DNA from: Marinobacter sp050379415
GTDB lineage: Bacteria; Pseudomonadota; Gammaproteobacteria; Pseudomonadales; Oleiphilaceae
Assembly: GCF_050379415.1 (NCBI RefSeq)
Contig: NZ_JBNRLS010000003.1
Location: 310,001 to 374,000 of the forward strand
Direction: 5' to 3'
Length of the DNA stretch: 64,000 nt
In this document: positions 10,501 through 19,040 of the stretch, in pieces
How positions within the stretch are numbered: position 1 is the first letter of the stretch
Layout of the letters: the number at the start of each line of letters is the position of its first letter
The notes under the pieces: generated by a model
Databases searched by the model: none
What the model was told of the DNA's origin: nothing
The model's input: only the letters and a program-made list of their open reading frames with translations
Translations under genes and position numbers: made by a program

Positions 10501-10737
10501 CTGTTCGGCGGCCGTGGCAATGGCACTCTCCACTTCCCGAGCGCTGGCGCCAGGGAAGCCCACCATGATGTCCGCCATGGTGACGTCGATCTGGGGCTCT
10601 TCTTCCTTGGGCGTGATGATCACCGCAAGCACACCGAGCAAAATCGCCAGCACGGCCAGCAACGGTGTCAGCTTGTTGTCCTGGAAAACCCGGGCAATGG
10701 CGCCGGAAGGTCCGACGCCCGGCAGCTCCTCACTCAC
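7507..10737 (-). CDS. RND efflux pump inner-membrane subunit (second system)
   Basis: A protein of 1076 residues with the full RND layout: N-terminal helix, two large periplasmic loops and two membrane bundles. The TM4 proton-relay motif reads FSIGILVDDGIVITENINRR, keeping the aspartate pair. It differs from the first pump in this window, for example in the N-terminal TPKEEEPQIDV stretch and the LLRHKKGQAAEEAAEASN linker between halves, so it is not a recent duplicate. It overlaps the adaptor gene by 4 bp (10734-10737), forming a two-gene operon with no outer-membrane factor. The substrate is unknown; generic organic-compound efflux is the safest reading. Confidence 0.92.
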   Translation of the reverse strand: MSEELPGVGPSGAIARVFQDNKLTPLLAVLAILLGVLAVIITPKEEEPQIDVTMADIMVGFPGASAREVESAIATAAEQVMSEIQGVEHVYSVSRQGQAVITVQFEVGVPRQEALVRLYNQVYSNQDWLPPNLGATQPVVKPKGIDDVPVMTLTLFDPTGRHAGEELTRLAHMLEVALKRVPGTRDVYTVGGVPDRVDVLFDPALLAGFQLTVGDIQNALQSANTSSQESRVTRNNLSIPVQVGTLLETVEDVRSLVVGMHNGAAVHLEDVAEVRRGGTVVDQSVMTGFGPGQQTTKAAEPGQVYPAVTLAVAKKPGENAIDITTAIQERLDLLRNRALPVGVEVLVTRDYGETASQKARKLITDLISATLAVMILVLAAMGWRQALIVGIAVLITLLLTLVFSWAWGFTLNRVSLFALIFSIGILVDDGIVITENINRRIQNSRRAVKDIIPVAVDEVGTPTIMASLTIMSALIPMAFVSGLMGPYMSPIPINASAGMVISQIVAFVVAPWLAFRLLRHKKGQAAEEAAEASNSADGVSPRALKIFRTVLSPFLGDHPWRRRFLALGVVLLTVGAASLPVFQAVILKMLPFDNKSELQVVVDMPERTPMEKTQRVLLEMGHYLETVGEVASWQAYAGTASPINFNGLVRQYYLRGDPYHGDIQVNLVGEENRERQSHAIAQSLRGPLTEIGDRHDAEVKIVEVPPGPPVLSPVVAEIYAVDNERRAALATRVADGMTEIKGLVDIDTTLEAPTRQWEVVVDRARAARLGVAQAQVVGALQTALGGRGVSFLHDDHAKYPVPIRIILGEGDKAQPSALLSVKVRSRSGQLVPLASFAEVREADWMGAIYHKDLLPVTYVTADMAGEIDSPLYGMFAMVDRLKQDPDAPEQFFISQPPLPEKGTLKWDGEWQITYETFRDMGAAYSVGVFMIFVLLVAQFRSYMLPLVVMAPIPLTLIGIMPGHALLGREFTATSMIGMIALAGIIVRNSILLVVFIRQLLDEGVDLGEAAILAGAVRIKPIALTAISAMVGAYFILSDPIFNGLAISLVFGLAMSTLFTIIVVPLLYYNLARCKWL

Positions 10738-11807
10738 TGGCCTGCCTCCCTGCCAGCGTCCGAGGCACGGGACAGGCTCAGCCGGTCACTGCCCACCAGA
10801 ACCTGCGGGTTGCGGACAATCCGCTCGCCCTCACTCAGCCCCGCCAGAACCTCGAGGCGCTCCCCGTCCTCGGTACCGACCCGCACCTGGCGCAAGCGGG
10901 GCCGGTCCTGCTCGTCCAGGACAAACACGGCCCTCAGTTCACTGTGGCGAATCAGGCTACTGGCCGGAATCCAGAGGGACTCGCGTTCGCCCACCGGAAC
11001 ACTGACCTTGACCAGCATCCCCGGAAACAGCGAGCCATTCGGCTCCGACAGACGCATCCTCAGACGGAACGTGTGGGTCGACGGATCGGCGTAGGGGTAG
11101 AAGGTCATCTCGCCGGTTTCCAGCAACCGGCCGTCCGAGAGTGCCACGGTGGCCCGTCGCTCGGAGCGGGCCAGGTCCGCGTATTTCTGGGGCAGATCGA
11201 CCACCACCCGCAACTGTTCCAGGGAGAGTCCGCTGAGCAGTGGCTGACCGGGATTGACTGCTTCACCGATTTCCACGTGCCGTTCGGTCAGGATACCACC
11301 GTAAGGGGCCACGATGCGGGTGTAGCCAAGTTGTTCCTGGGCCTCGGCAACCCCGGCCTGCGCCCGTTCGACCCGGGCCCGGGCCGCGGCCAGGTTGTTC
11401 CGGGCCTGATCGAATTCCTGGCGCGACACCAGGCCACGCTCGTGCACTGCCTCGATACGTTCGAACCGCTGCCGGGCATCGGCCAGCGCCGCAGTCGCTT
11501 CCTCGAGTCCTGCCCGCGCCTGGCTCAGCCGCGCCCGCTGCTCACTGTCTTCGAGTTGAACAATCAGGTCTCCTGCCGCCACTGAATCGTCCACATCGAA
11601 AGGAAGCTTCAGGACGGTGCCACTGGTCTGGGCGGAGACGGTACTCTGCTGGACCGCCTCGATGACGCCATCCAGGTGCACTGTCTCCTCGATGGGAGCA
11701 CGCTCCACCTCAACGACCTCAAGCTCCTCCTGCTGGGCGAAAACCATCGTGGGCACAAGAAGGGCGACGGTCGCCAGCCAGCAACGGGAAAGTGAACGGG
11801 TAACCAT
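10734..11807 (-). CDS. RND membrane fusion protein (second system)
   Basis: A protein of 357 residues. A cleavable-looking signal peptide (WLATVALLVPTMVFAQQ) is followed by a lipoyl half, an alpha-helical hairpin rich in A, R, E and Q (about residues 95-160), the second lipoyl half (TRIVAPYGGILTERHVEIGE) and a beta-barrel domain with PGMLVKVSVPVGE. This is the AcrA/CusB-like adaptor fold without metal-binding Met or His clusters. I chose the ATG at 11807; a GTG two codons upstream (11813) is also possible because AGAGGAA lies ahead of both. Its stop overlaps the start of the RND pump gene. Confidence 0.88.
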   Translation of the reverse strand: MVTRSLSRCWLATVALLVPTMVFAQQEELEVVEVERAPIEETVHLDGVIEAVQQSTVSAQTSGTVLKLPFDVDDSVAAGDLIVQLEDSEQRARLSQARAGLEEATAALADARQRFERIEAVHERGLVSRQEFDQARNNLAAARARVERAQAGVAEAQEQLGYTRIVAPYGGILTERHVEIGEAVNPGQPLLSGLSLEQLRVVVDLPQKYADLARSERRATVALSDGRLLETGEMTFYPYADPSTHTFRLRMRLSEPNGSLFPGMLVKVSVPVGERESLWIPASSLIRHSELRAVFVLDEQDRPRLRQVRVGTEDGERLEVLAGLSEGERIVRNPQVLVGSDRLSLSRASDAGREAGQ

Positions 11808-11927
11808 GGGCACCTGATTCCTCTGGGTTATTTGCTAATAACTACATGGTAACAATCGTTGCACCACACAGGAACGTAATCGTACACAAGCATAGTTCAT
11901 GGCCGCCGGAGTGCTTTGATATGACAC

Positions 11928-11967
11928 AAAAAAAGCCCTGTATGGAGGAGTTGGATCCATACAGGGC
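11928..11967 (-). terminator. Rho-independent terminator after the copper receptor gene
   Basis: A 12-bp perfect inverted repeat (gccctgtatgga / tccatacagggc) with a short loop lies at 11935-11967. On the minus strand it is followed by seven T residues (the A-run at 11928-11934). It lies about 50 bp beyond the stop of the TonB-dependent receptor gene and before the adaptor promoter, so it should end transcription of the receptor gene. Confidence 0.88.
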
Positions 11968-12016
11968 CGAATGTCACCCGCCGGCTATGAGAAGCGGGTA
12001 ACCGCCATTGTGTGTA

Positions 12017-14029
12017 TTACCAGCGCGCGGTCAGTGCCGCCCGGAAGGTCCGGCCCGGCTCGTTGACCCGGTAGGCTTCGCCGGTAAACAGGTCCTCGCG
12101 ACTGACGTGGGGCGCCCAGGTCTTGTCGAACACGTTATCCACCACCCAGCTCAGGGTCAGGTAGTCCATCAACGGATGGCTGCCGTTAAGATTGAATACG
12201 CCATACCCCGGGGACGTGCTCGGGTCGAGCCCGGATTCCTCATCAATCCGGTCCTGCCGGCGGGCCAGCATCCATTCCGCCTGTACGGTATGACCCATGT
12301 GGTACCAGCCCAGGGTCTGGATGTACTGCACCGGCGGAATCTGCGGCAACGGCTGGTCAGTGTCGTTATTGGTTCCCCGGACACTGGCCAGTTTGCCGGT
12401 GGCACTCCAGGTGCCGTTGCTCCAGCCCAGCTCACCCTCGACACCCAGCAGGCGGGCATCAATATTCCGGTAGCGGATTACATCCGGTGCCGGCTCGTAA
12501 CGCAGTACGAAATCGTCCACTTCATCGACCCATATCGCCGGGCGCCAGTGCCAACCGTCACTCTGCCCGGCCAGGCTCAGCTCCAGCTTGTGGTGTTTCT
12601 CCGCCTCAAGGGCCGGGTTACCGACCCAGGCGCTGCCCTTGGTGACATAACGCTCGTTGACGCCGGGGGAGCGGACACTGTGGGAAGCGGTCAGTTCCAG
12701 GGTATTGAGCGGCGAGACCCGCCATTCACCGGTCATGAAACCGCTGACGTTGTCATCGGTGGCTTCGGTATCGGTTACGCCATAAACATTCTCGTAGAGG
12801 GATGCCGGCGACATTGGCATGGCATCCGGCTTCATGGTGAACGTCTCATCGGCACGATTGGCGTCCATTTCCACCCGGTCATAGCGGATTCCCGCGCCCA
12901 GGCGCATATTGACCCGAATCCGGTGGAAGGCTTCGACAAAGACCCCGACCCGGTCACGCTCCACATCCGGCCACAGGAACGAGGCCTCGTTGCTCAGATC
13001 CATGCCGTTGTACATCGTGGCATCCCAGGTGTTGCTCTCGACATCCACACCGACAGCAATGTCCTTCGTGTAGTCGATGGTCTGGTCCAGCACCAGCCGG
13101 GCGCCCTGGGTCCGGGTTTCCGAAAGGGTCTGCATCTTCATGGGCATACCCATCATCACCGGCGGCTCACGCAGACTGAAGTTGTCCATCACGTGGTCGA
13201 CGTCTGCCTGCCAGGCCATCAGATTCCAGCCACCGCTGGCTACCGGCGCCCCCAGCTCGAGGCGGTACATGTCGGTGTCGGTCTTCGGGGCATCCATGCC
13301 GGAGGCATACTTCACATCCCGTTCTTCCTGGCGGCTGACCATGCCCTTCACATAGAAGCCGTTGTCCGCTGTCCAGGCTCCGTCAAGTCGGCCCTCGGTG
13401 TTCTCGAAGGCGCTCCGGACCTCGTTGCCATCGCCGTCCTCGTAATCATCGGCTTCCTCGTAACCGGCAGACAGCCGAAGGTAATTGTCACGATCACCCA
13501 CAGCAGCACTGCCATTGACCAACTTGCCCTCGCCATTGTCGGACCCGCCAATGGTCAGGTGGCCGGTCGTGCGGTTGCCGTCGGCAAATGCTGGCGCTGC
13601 CGTCGTGGCCACTACCTGGCCACCGGCGATGGGGCCCCAGCGCAGGGTTTGGTTGCTGGTACGGACTTCCAGTACCTGGGGTAACGCCGAGCTGAGCCGA
13701 CTGGTGGGCGGGTCCATCCGGTTAGGGCATGCACCTTCCACCCTCATGCCGTCCATCAGCACATCGACCCGTTCCTGACCCTGGCCATGAATCACCGGGT
13801 CCAGGCCACGACCGCCCAGACGTGAGAGCGATACCGAGGGCTCCGCATCCAGCCGGGACACCGGCTCAGACGCCAGGGCCGCTTCCGACAACCGGGCCGC
13901 TTCGGCGGACTGGCCTTCGGTGACGCGGATCAACAACTGGTCATCGTCCTGTACCCGGGAAAAAGCGGGGGCAGTGGCACATCCGGCCAGAATCAGGCCG
14001 ATAATGCGTGCCAGGGGTTTCTCGGTCAT
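12017..14029 (-). CDS. TonB-dependent copper receptor (OprC/NosA type)
   Basis: A protein of 670 residues. A short signal sequence is followed by a plug domain with LGGRGLDPVIHGQGQERVDV and a 22-stranded-barrel-type C-terminus ending in LTARW. The plug contains CPNRM (C101-x3-M105) followed by DPPTS, and the barrel contains HVM (H279-x-M281). These match the CxxxM and HxM copper-ligand motifs known for Pseudomonas OprC, with nearly the same separation. It should import copper across the outer membrane. I chose the ATG at 14029 because AAGGAA precedes it and the long upstream extension of the frame has no signal character. Odd point: LILAGC at residues 12-17 is a perfect lipobox. The gene is divergent from the RegBA-like pair. 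Confidence 0.9.
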   Translation of the reverse strand: MTEKPLARIIGLILAGCATAPAFSRVQDDDQLLIRVTEGQSAEAARLSEAALASEPVSRLDAEPSVSLSRLGGRGLDPVIHGQGQERVDVLMDGMRVEGACPNRMDPPTSRLSSALPQVLEVRTSNQTLRWGPIAGGQVVATTAAPAFADGNRTTGHLTIGGSDNGEGKLVNGSAAVGDRDNYLRLSAGYEEADDYEDGDGNEVRSAFENTEGRLDGAWTADNGFYVKGMVSRQEERDVKYASGMDAPKTDTDMYRLELGAPVASGGWNLMAWQADVDHVMDNFSLREPPVMMGMPMKMQTLSETRTQGARLVLDQTIDYTKDIAVGVDVESNTWDATMYNGMDLSNEASFLWPDVERDRVGVFVEAFHRIRVNMRLGAGIRYDRVEMDANRADETFTMKPDAMPMSPASLYENVYGVTDTEATDDNVSGFMTGEWRVSPLNTLELTASHSVRSPGVNERYVTKGSAWVGNPALEAEKHHKLELSLAGQSDGWHWRPAIWVDEVDDFVLRYEPAPDVIRYRNIDARLLGVEGELGWSNGTWSATGKLASVRGTNNDTDQPLPQIPPVQYIQTLGWYHMGHTVQAEWMLARRQDRIDEESGLDPSTSPGYGVFNLNGSHPLMDYLTLSWVVDNVFDKTWAPHVSREDLFTGEAYRVNEPGRTFRAALTARW

Positions 14030-14176
14030 GCCTGGAGGTTCCTTACCATCACGGGAGTGGGAAAGTCGGGTTAACTGCCGGTAATGATAAAGACAAACCT
14101 GGTTGCAGGCTTGGGACACAATGCCGCACCCCCAAGGGGGTATCCCCGGCGAGAAGGCAGGGATAGAATTCGCTGC

Positions 14177-15454
14177 ATGGAATGGCTCACTCACTCCCAA
14201 ACCGGTATCCGCCAGGCAGCCCGCTACCTGCTGGGCATGCGGCTGGCCATCGTTACCATCCAGCTGGTCGCACTTGCCGTTGCAGAAACCATGATCACCC
14301 TGGCGCACGAGGCCGAGGCCGTATTGCTGTGCCTGGGTTACGGGGTACTCGCCACCCTGGGCTGGCTCTGGTTTACCCGCCGGCCTCCGGCCTCTTCCCT
14401 GGCAGTCAGTGCCGGGCTGCTGGCGGATATTGCCCTGATTGGCGGCTGGCTGTTCCTGACCGGCGGCTACACCAATCCCCTGGTTTCCCTGCTGCTGCTT
14501 CCCATTGCAGTGGGCATCATCCTGGTTCCCCTGCGCCAGAGCATCGCCATCACCGCCAGTGGCATCGCCGCCTACACAGCACTGGTGCTCTGGCACACCC
14601 CTATTTCCCATGGCCAGCACAATGACAACCTGGCCCAATTACACTTGTTTGGCATGTGGGCGACCTTTGCACTCACAGCAGCCATCCTGTTACTGGTGGT
14701 TGGTACCCTGGCCCGGCGGCTTCGAAGCCAGCAGTTGCAGCTGGCACAGTTCCGGGAGAACCGGCTTCGGGATGAACAGATCATCGCCCTTGGCCTGTCC
14801 GCCGCCGCTGTTGGACACCGGCTGGGCACGCCACTGAACACCATGACACTGCTACTTGACGAGATCCGTTCGGAAGCCGGTCGCCATGATCCCGCTGCGG
14901 ATGCCGCGGCGCTGCAGGAAGACCTGGACACCATGGAACAGCAGATTCAGCTTTGCAGCCAGCATCTCCAGCAACTCACCCGGGCGGCGGTGGAGGCCAG
15001 ATCCGCGCAGCAAGAGACTCTGACGGTGGAGAACTGGCTGTTGCGCCTGCGGGAATCCGCCACCTTGCTATGGCCCTCCGGACCGATTCACTGGCAGCAA
15101 CCGTTTCCGAAAGTACCGGTGGCTGTGGATGCCACCCTGGACCAGGCGGTGCTGAATCTTCTGGCCAACGCCCTGACCGCCAGCCCGGCCTGGGTCGGCG
15201 TGGCAGCCCGTCCCGGCGCTCCCGGCCGGGTCGAGATTGTTGTGGAGGATCATGGCGAGGGTCTGGAGGCTGCCCTTGAGGGCGCACCGGGGGAGGAAAT
15301 CGTGGATTCCAGAAACGGGCTCGGTGTCGGTCTGTTCCTGTCCAATGCCACCATCCAGCGCCTGGGCGGCACGCTCAGGGCCAGGGCCGATGAGAACGGT
15401 ACCACCATGGTCATTGACCTGCCGGAAGCAAATTCGAACGGAGACAGCGCATGA
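14177..15454 (+). CDS. regB: RegB/PrrB/RoxS-type redox sensor histidine kinase
   Basis: A protein of 425 residues. Six hydrophobic segments span about residues 15-180, including GGYTNPL (96-102), which corresponds to the GGxxNPF quinone-sensing motif of RegB. The H-box is GHRLGTPLNT with phospho-acceptor His214. A cysteine at 260 (QLCSQHL) sits where the redox-active Cys of RegB lies. The C-terminus is a HATPase domain (DHGEGL, GLGVGLFLSN). RegB kinases sense the quinone pool and redox state to control respiration. I chose the ATG at 14177, inside a longer frame, because the family sequence begins there; the ribosome site is weak. The stop overlaps the regulator start (ATGA). Confidence 0.9.
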   Translation: MEWLTHSQTGIRQAARYLLGMRLAIVTIQLVALAVAETMITLAHEAEAVLLCLGYGVLATLGWLWFTRRPPASSLAVSAGLLADIALIGGWLFLTGGYTNPLVSLLLLPIAVGIILVPLRQSIAITASGIAAYTALVLWHTPISHGQHNDNLAQLHLFGMWATFALTAAILLLVVGTLARRLRSQQLQLAQFRENRLRDEQIIALGLSAAAVGHRLGTPLNTMTLLLDEIRSEAGRHDPAADAAALQEDLDTMEQQIQLCSQHLQQLTRAAVEARSAQQETLTVENWLLRLRESATLLWPSGPIHWQQPFPKVPVAVDATLDQAVLNLLANALTASPAWVGVAARPGAPGRVEIVVEDHGEGLEAALEGAPGEEIVDSRNGLGVGLFLSNATIQRLGGTLRARADENGTTMVIDLPEANSNGDSA

Positions 15455-15984
15455 GCCAACAGAATCTCTGGTTGATAGTGGACGATGACGCAGCCTTTCT
15501 TCAGATACTCCAACGTTCCCTGGCCCGCCAGGACATAGAGGCAGTACCCGCCACCACCGGAGCCGAGGCCCTGGCGCTGATCGAAGCAAGGGATTTCGGG
15601 CGTTGCGTGCTGGATCTCAACCTGGCCGGCGAGAGTGGTCTGCAGTTGCTGCCGGAGCTACTGGCTCGCAGGCCGGACCTGGAGATACTGGTTCTGACTG
15701 GCTATGGCAGCATAGCCACCGCGGTCGAAGCCATGCGCCGGGGGGCCATCAACTATCTGTGCAAACCGGTTACCGTGCACCAGCTTGTCACCGGTTTCGA
15801 GCCATTGGACGCGCCACCGGAGCTGCGCCCGGAACCACCGTCGGTGGAAGAAATGGAGTGGGAGCATATCCAGCGGATACTCAACGAGCACGACGGTAAT
15901 ATTTCCGCCACCGCCCGTGCCCTGAACATGCACCGGCGCACCCTCCAGCGCAAACTGCAGAAACATTCCCGCTGGCGCAGCTGA
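15451..15984 (+). CDS. regA: RegA/PrrA/RoxR-type response regulator
   Basis: A protein of 177 residues. The receiver domain has the acidic pocket DDD (11-13), phospho-acceptor Asp55 (CVLDLNLAGESG), the conserved Thr in VLTGYG and Lys in CKPV. A short linker leads to a Fis-type helix-turn-helix (GNISATARALNMHRRTLQRK). This size and order are characteristic of the RegA/PrrA/ActR family, partners of RegB. It is coupled to the kinase by a 4-bp overlap. By family it should control aerobic/microaerobic respiration genes such as terminal oxidases. Confidence 0.92.
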   Translation: MSQQNLWLIVDDDAAFLQILQRSLARQDIEAVPATTGAEALALIEARDFGRCVLDLNLAGESGLQLLPELLARRPDLEILVLTGYGSIATAVEAMRRGAINYLCKPVTVHQLVTGFEPLDAPPELRPEPPSVEEMEWEHIQRILNEHDGNISATARALNMHRRTLQRKLQKHSRWRS

Positions 15985-16159
15985 GCACCAGATGGTAATC
16001 GGTAAAAAACTGATATCCGTCAATTTCTGCCGCGCCACATCCCGTGCCAACCCGCCTGACTTCAGGTAGCATCCCGCCTTTACGCTGCCATTTGCAATAA
16101 GTGTCACACAGGGAGGCGTGTTCGTAATCCATCAGCCAGACCAGCAGAAGCGAACCTGA

Positions 16160-18277
16160 ATGCCGAAATCGACGGATGTTGTAGAGCCCCCGACGGGTAT
16201 TGACGCCGAACGCCTGGCCCTGGTGGCCGCCACCACCCCGAATCTGGTCCTGTTCCTGGACGAAGCCGGCACCATCGAGTGGGTGAACCCCAGCTTCGAG
16301 CAGCACACCGGCCACCTGCTGGCCGAGATCCGGGGTAAGCACCCCCGAGACGTGCTTTATGGTCCGGACACCGATCCGGATACCATCGCCCGGATCAACC
16401 GCCATCTGCACCGGGGCGATACCTTTGCCGAGGACATCCTGCACTACACCCGCTCCGGCATTCCTTACTGGGTCCACAGTTACTGCGTACCGATCGGCAG
16501 GGACCAGGGGGTCGCGCCGGGTTATATCGTGATCCAGAACAACATTTCCGACCGCAAGCACAGCGAGCGCGGATTGCGGATTGCGGCCAGCGTCTTCGAC
16601 CGCAGCCACGAAGCGATTCTCATCACCGACCACAACAACCGCATCCTGGACGTCAATCCGGCGTTTTCCCGGATCACCGGCTACAGCCGGGATGAAGTCC
16701 TGGGCCTGAATCCGGCCATTCTCAGCTCCGGCCGGCATTCCAGGGAGTACTACCAATCCATGTGGCTGTCCATCGAAAAGACCGACCATTGGCGGGGAGA
16801 AATCTGGAACCGGCGCAAGAACGGCGAGGAATTCATCGAACTGCTGTCCATCAGCCGGGTCCACCTTGAGGAGCCCGGGCAGTACTATCACGTGGCAGCC
16901 TTTTCGGACATTACCGCCCTGAAGAATCACGCTCGGGAATTGGATCGCGCCGCCAACTACGATGATCTGACCGGGCTACCCAACCGTCAGCTACTCGAGG
17001 AACGTCTGCGTTCGGCCTGTAGCCATGCCGAGCGCCATGGCCGGCGGCTGTCGGTGTGTTGCCTGGACCTGGACGGGTTCAAGGCGATCAACGACCGCCT
17101 CGGCCACGGCGCCGGCGACGAGGTATTACGCACCCTCGCCGAGCGGCTGACCCACACCCTGCGCAGCGGCGATACCGTTGCCCGGGTCGGGGGCGATGAA
17201 TTTGTCCTGCTGCTGCAGAGCGATGACGCCAACGCGGTTTACCACCGAATTCTGTCTGTCATCGGCGAACCGGTAGCCGTCGGGGGCGAGCAGGTTAAAC
17301 TGACCGCCAGCCTGGGGGTCACCCGTTATCCGGAAGACCGGGCCGATGCCGAGGGCCTGATCCGGCATGCTGACCAGGCCATGTATTTGGCCAAGGAAAA
17401 AGGCCGCAACCAGTTCCATTTTTTCGATCCGGATCTCGATCAGCACCGGCGAAAGCGCCGGCAACAACTGATGGAACTGACCCGGGCCCTGGAAAACCAG
17501 GAATTCGAGCTGTTCTTTCAGCCCCAGATCCGGATGTCGGATTATTCTCTGGCCGGGTTCGAGGCCCTGATCCGCTGGAACCGGCCCGAATCCGGACTGG
17601 TCAGCCCGGGTGAGTTCCTGCCCTATGTCGAGAACAGCCACCTGGAAGTGCCCCTGGGCCAGTGGGTCCTGAAGGAAGCCATTCACCACCTGAATACGTG
17701 GCAGCAGGCGGGTGAGGACCTGACCGTCAGCATCAACATCACCGCCCGGCACCTGCTGGACCGGAGCTTTGCCGATTATCTGGAGAGCTACCTGCACAGC
17801 CACCCGGAGCTGGATCCGGCCCGGGTCACCCTGGAGGTGCTGGAGTCGACCGCTCTGGAGGATACCAAGCAGGCCAATCACGTACTGACACGGTGCCGGG
17901 CCCTCGGCCTGCAGGTGGCACTGGATGACTTCGGCACCGGTTTTTCCTCCCTGAGCTTTCTGCGAACCCTGCCCATTGACCTCATCAAGATCGACCAGAG
18001 TTTCGTTAGCAACATGATGTCCAGCACCAGTGACAAGGCAATCGTCGAAAGCGTGATCTTCCTCGCCCAGCGCTTCGAGCATCCGGTCCTGGCCGAAGGG
18101 GTGGAAACCGGAGACCAGGCCCGAGCCCTCGCCCGGATGGGCTGTAACCAGATTCAGGGCTATGGCGTTGCCCCGCCCATACCGGCCGGAGAAGTTCTGG
18201 AGTGGGCCAGCGACTGGCGCACACGGAAACAGCGTGGGCTGGACCAGGACCTATTGGCCAAGGGCGACGGTATCTGA
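16160..18277 (+). CDS. PAS-PAS-GGDEF-EAL cyclic-di-GMP enzyme
   Basis: A protein of 705 residues with no membrane segments. Two PAS domains (about residues 10-140 and 140-265) come first. The GGDEF domain holds an intact active site (ARVGGDEFVLLL) preceded by an RSGD inhibitory I-site at the right five-residue distance. The EAL domain holds FEALIRW, the DDFGTGFSS loop and LAEGVET. Both catalytic halves look intact, so it may make c-di-GMP under feedback control, degrade it, or switch between the two. PAS1 begins near LVLFLDEAGTIEWVNPSFEQ. It is a stand-alone gene 175 bp after regA; the spacer shows no gene. Confidence 0.93.
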   Translation: MPKSTDVVEPPTGIDAERLALVAATTPNLVLFLDEAGTIEWVNPSFEQHTGHLLAEIRGKHPRDVLYGPDTDPDTIARINRHLHRGDTFAEDILHYTRSGIPYWVHSYCVPIGRDQGVAPGYIVIQNNISDRKHSERGLRIAASVFDRSHEAILITDHNNRILDVNPAFSRITGYSRDEVLGLNPAILSSGRHSREYYQSMWLSIEKTDHWRGEIWNRRKNGEEFIELLSISRVHLEEPGQYYHVAAFSDITALKNHARELDRAANYDDLTGLPNRQLLEERLRSACSHAERHGRRLSVCCLDLDGFKAINDRLGHGAGDEVLRTLAERLTHTLRSGDTVARVGGDEFVLLLQSDDANAVYHRILSVIGEPVAVGGEQVKLTASLGVTRYPEDRADAEGLIRHADQAMYLAKEKGRNQFHFFDPDLDQHRRKRRQQLMELTRALENQEFELFFQPQIRMSDYSLAGFEALIRWNRPESGLVSPGEFLPYVENSHLEVPLGQWVLKEAIHHLNTWQQAGEDLTVSINITARHLLDRSFADYLESYLHSHPELDPARVTLEVLESTALEDTKQANHVLTRCRALGLQVALDDFGTGFSSLSFLRTLPIDLIKIDQSFVSNMMSSTSDKAIVESVIFLAQRFEHPVLAEGVETGDQARALARMGCNQIQGYGVAPPIPAGEVLEWASDWRTRKQRGLDQDLLAKGDGI

Positions 18278-18288
18278 GGCGAGGGAAT

Positions 18289-18951
18289 CTAGGGTCGATA
18301 GCGGCGCTGATCCAGGGTTGTGAGCCGGTCCGGATGGAATACCATCAGGCCGGTCACGAAGGTGCCGTTGACGAAGCCTTCCGGCAGCATGATCAGGGGC
18401 AGGTACCGGATGTACTCATGGATCAGCACGTCTAAGGTATAAACCCCGCTGGACCAAAGCATCAGGCACATTACGATTCCCGCCGCAGCCACCGCCAGAC
18501 CGGCCCCGAAAAACCCGCAGAAAAAGATATAGGCGAAGAAATTGCGAAAGTTGCGGCGGCGTTCCCACACCATGATGGCGTGACTGACCAGTGCCGGCAC
18601 CATGACCGTCACCAGCCCGTTGACCGCGAACATCATCGCGGGCTCTCGCCCGGTAATGACCGTGATCACCAATGCCAGCAGCCCACTGAACACCGCGAGC
18701 GCCCAACCCAGCATCAGGGTGATGACGGTGATACCGAAGATATGGATCGCGAGACCGGGCGAGATTCCGGCCCTCAGTTGCCACAGGAACCCCAACGCCA
18801 CAGCCGCCCCGAAGAAGGAATGCTGGAGGGCGTTATCCTTCCGGAAAGCCCTCCAATCGACAGTACGGGCAGCCGCCAGCAGGATCAGCAGAAACAGCAC
18901 TGCAGTAACCAGCCATTGGCCGGTCGATAACAGGTTTTCCGTCATCCCCAT
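18289..18951 (-). CDS. CbiM-like energy-coupling-factor permease family membrane protein
   Basis: A protein of about 220 residues with six or seven hydrophobic segments. The segment AIHIFGITVITLMLGWALAV resembles the core of CbiM-type ECF substrate-binding components. However, the N-terminal MHIxxG metal ligand of true CbiM proteins is missing, and no CbiO, CbiQ or CbiN gene is adjacent. Metal uptake is therefore doubtful. The ATG at 18951 is preceded by GGGGA; a GTG at 18960 or an ATG at 18945 are alternatives. It lies 89 bp downstream of the SulP gene on the same strand. Confidence 0.6.
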   Translation of the reverse strand: MGMTENLLSTGQWLVTAVLFLLILLAAARTVDWRAFRKDNALQHSFFGAAVALGFLWQLRAGISPGLAIHIFGITVITLMLGWALAVFSGLLALVITVITGREPAMMFAVNGLVTVMVPALVSHAIMVWERRRNFRNFFAYIFFCGFFGAGLAVAAAGIVMCLMLWSSGVYTLDVLIHEYIRYLPLIMLPEGFVNGTFVTGLMVFHPDRLTTLDQRRYRP

Positions 18952-19009
18952 GGCAACCACATCCCCGGACAGTCAGTTCAGGACAGACACTGGGACAATG
19001 ATAACGGGT

Positions 19010-19037
19010 AAGCCCTCCCTGTTACCAAGGCGGGCTT
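19010..19037 (-). terminator. Hairpin after the SulP gene, possible terminator
   Basis: Inverted repeat with arms aagccctcc (19010-19018) and ggcgggctt (19029-19037), one unpaired pair, just after the SulP stop. There is no T-run on the minus strand, so it may only attenuate or protect the transcript end. Confidence 0.3.
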
Positions 19038-19040
19038 GAT

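Noticed and set aside
8872..11094. A long plus-strand open frame opposite the second RND pump and its adaptor
   Set aside because: It is antisense to two clear genes, is rich in His, Gln and Arg with no domain, and is what high-GC third positions produce on the opposite strand.
12008..13684. A 558-codon plus-strand frame opposite the copper receptor
   Set aside because: Shadow of the receptor gene; no ribosome site or recognisable motif.
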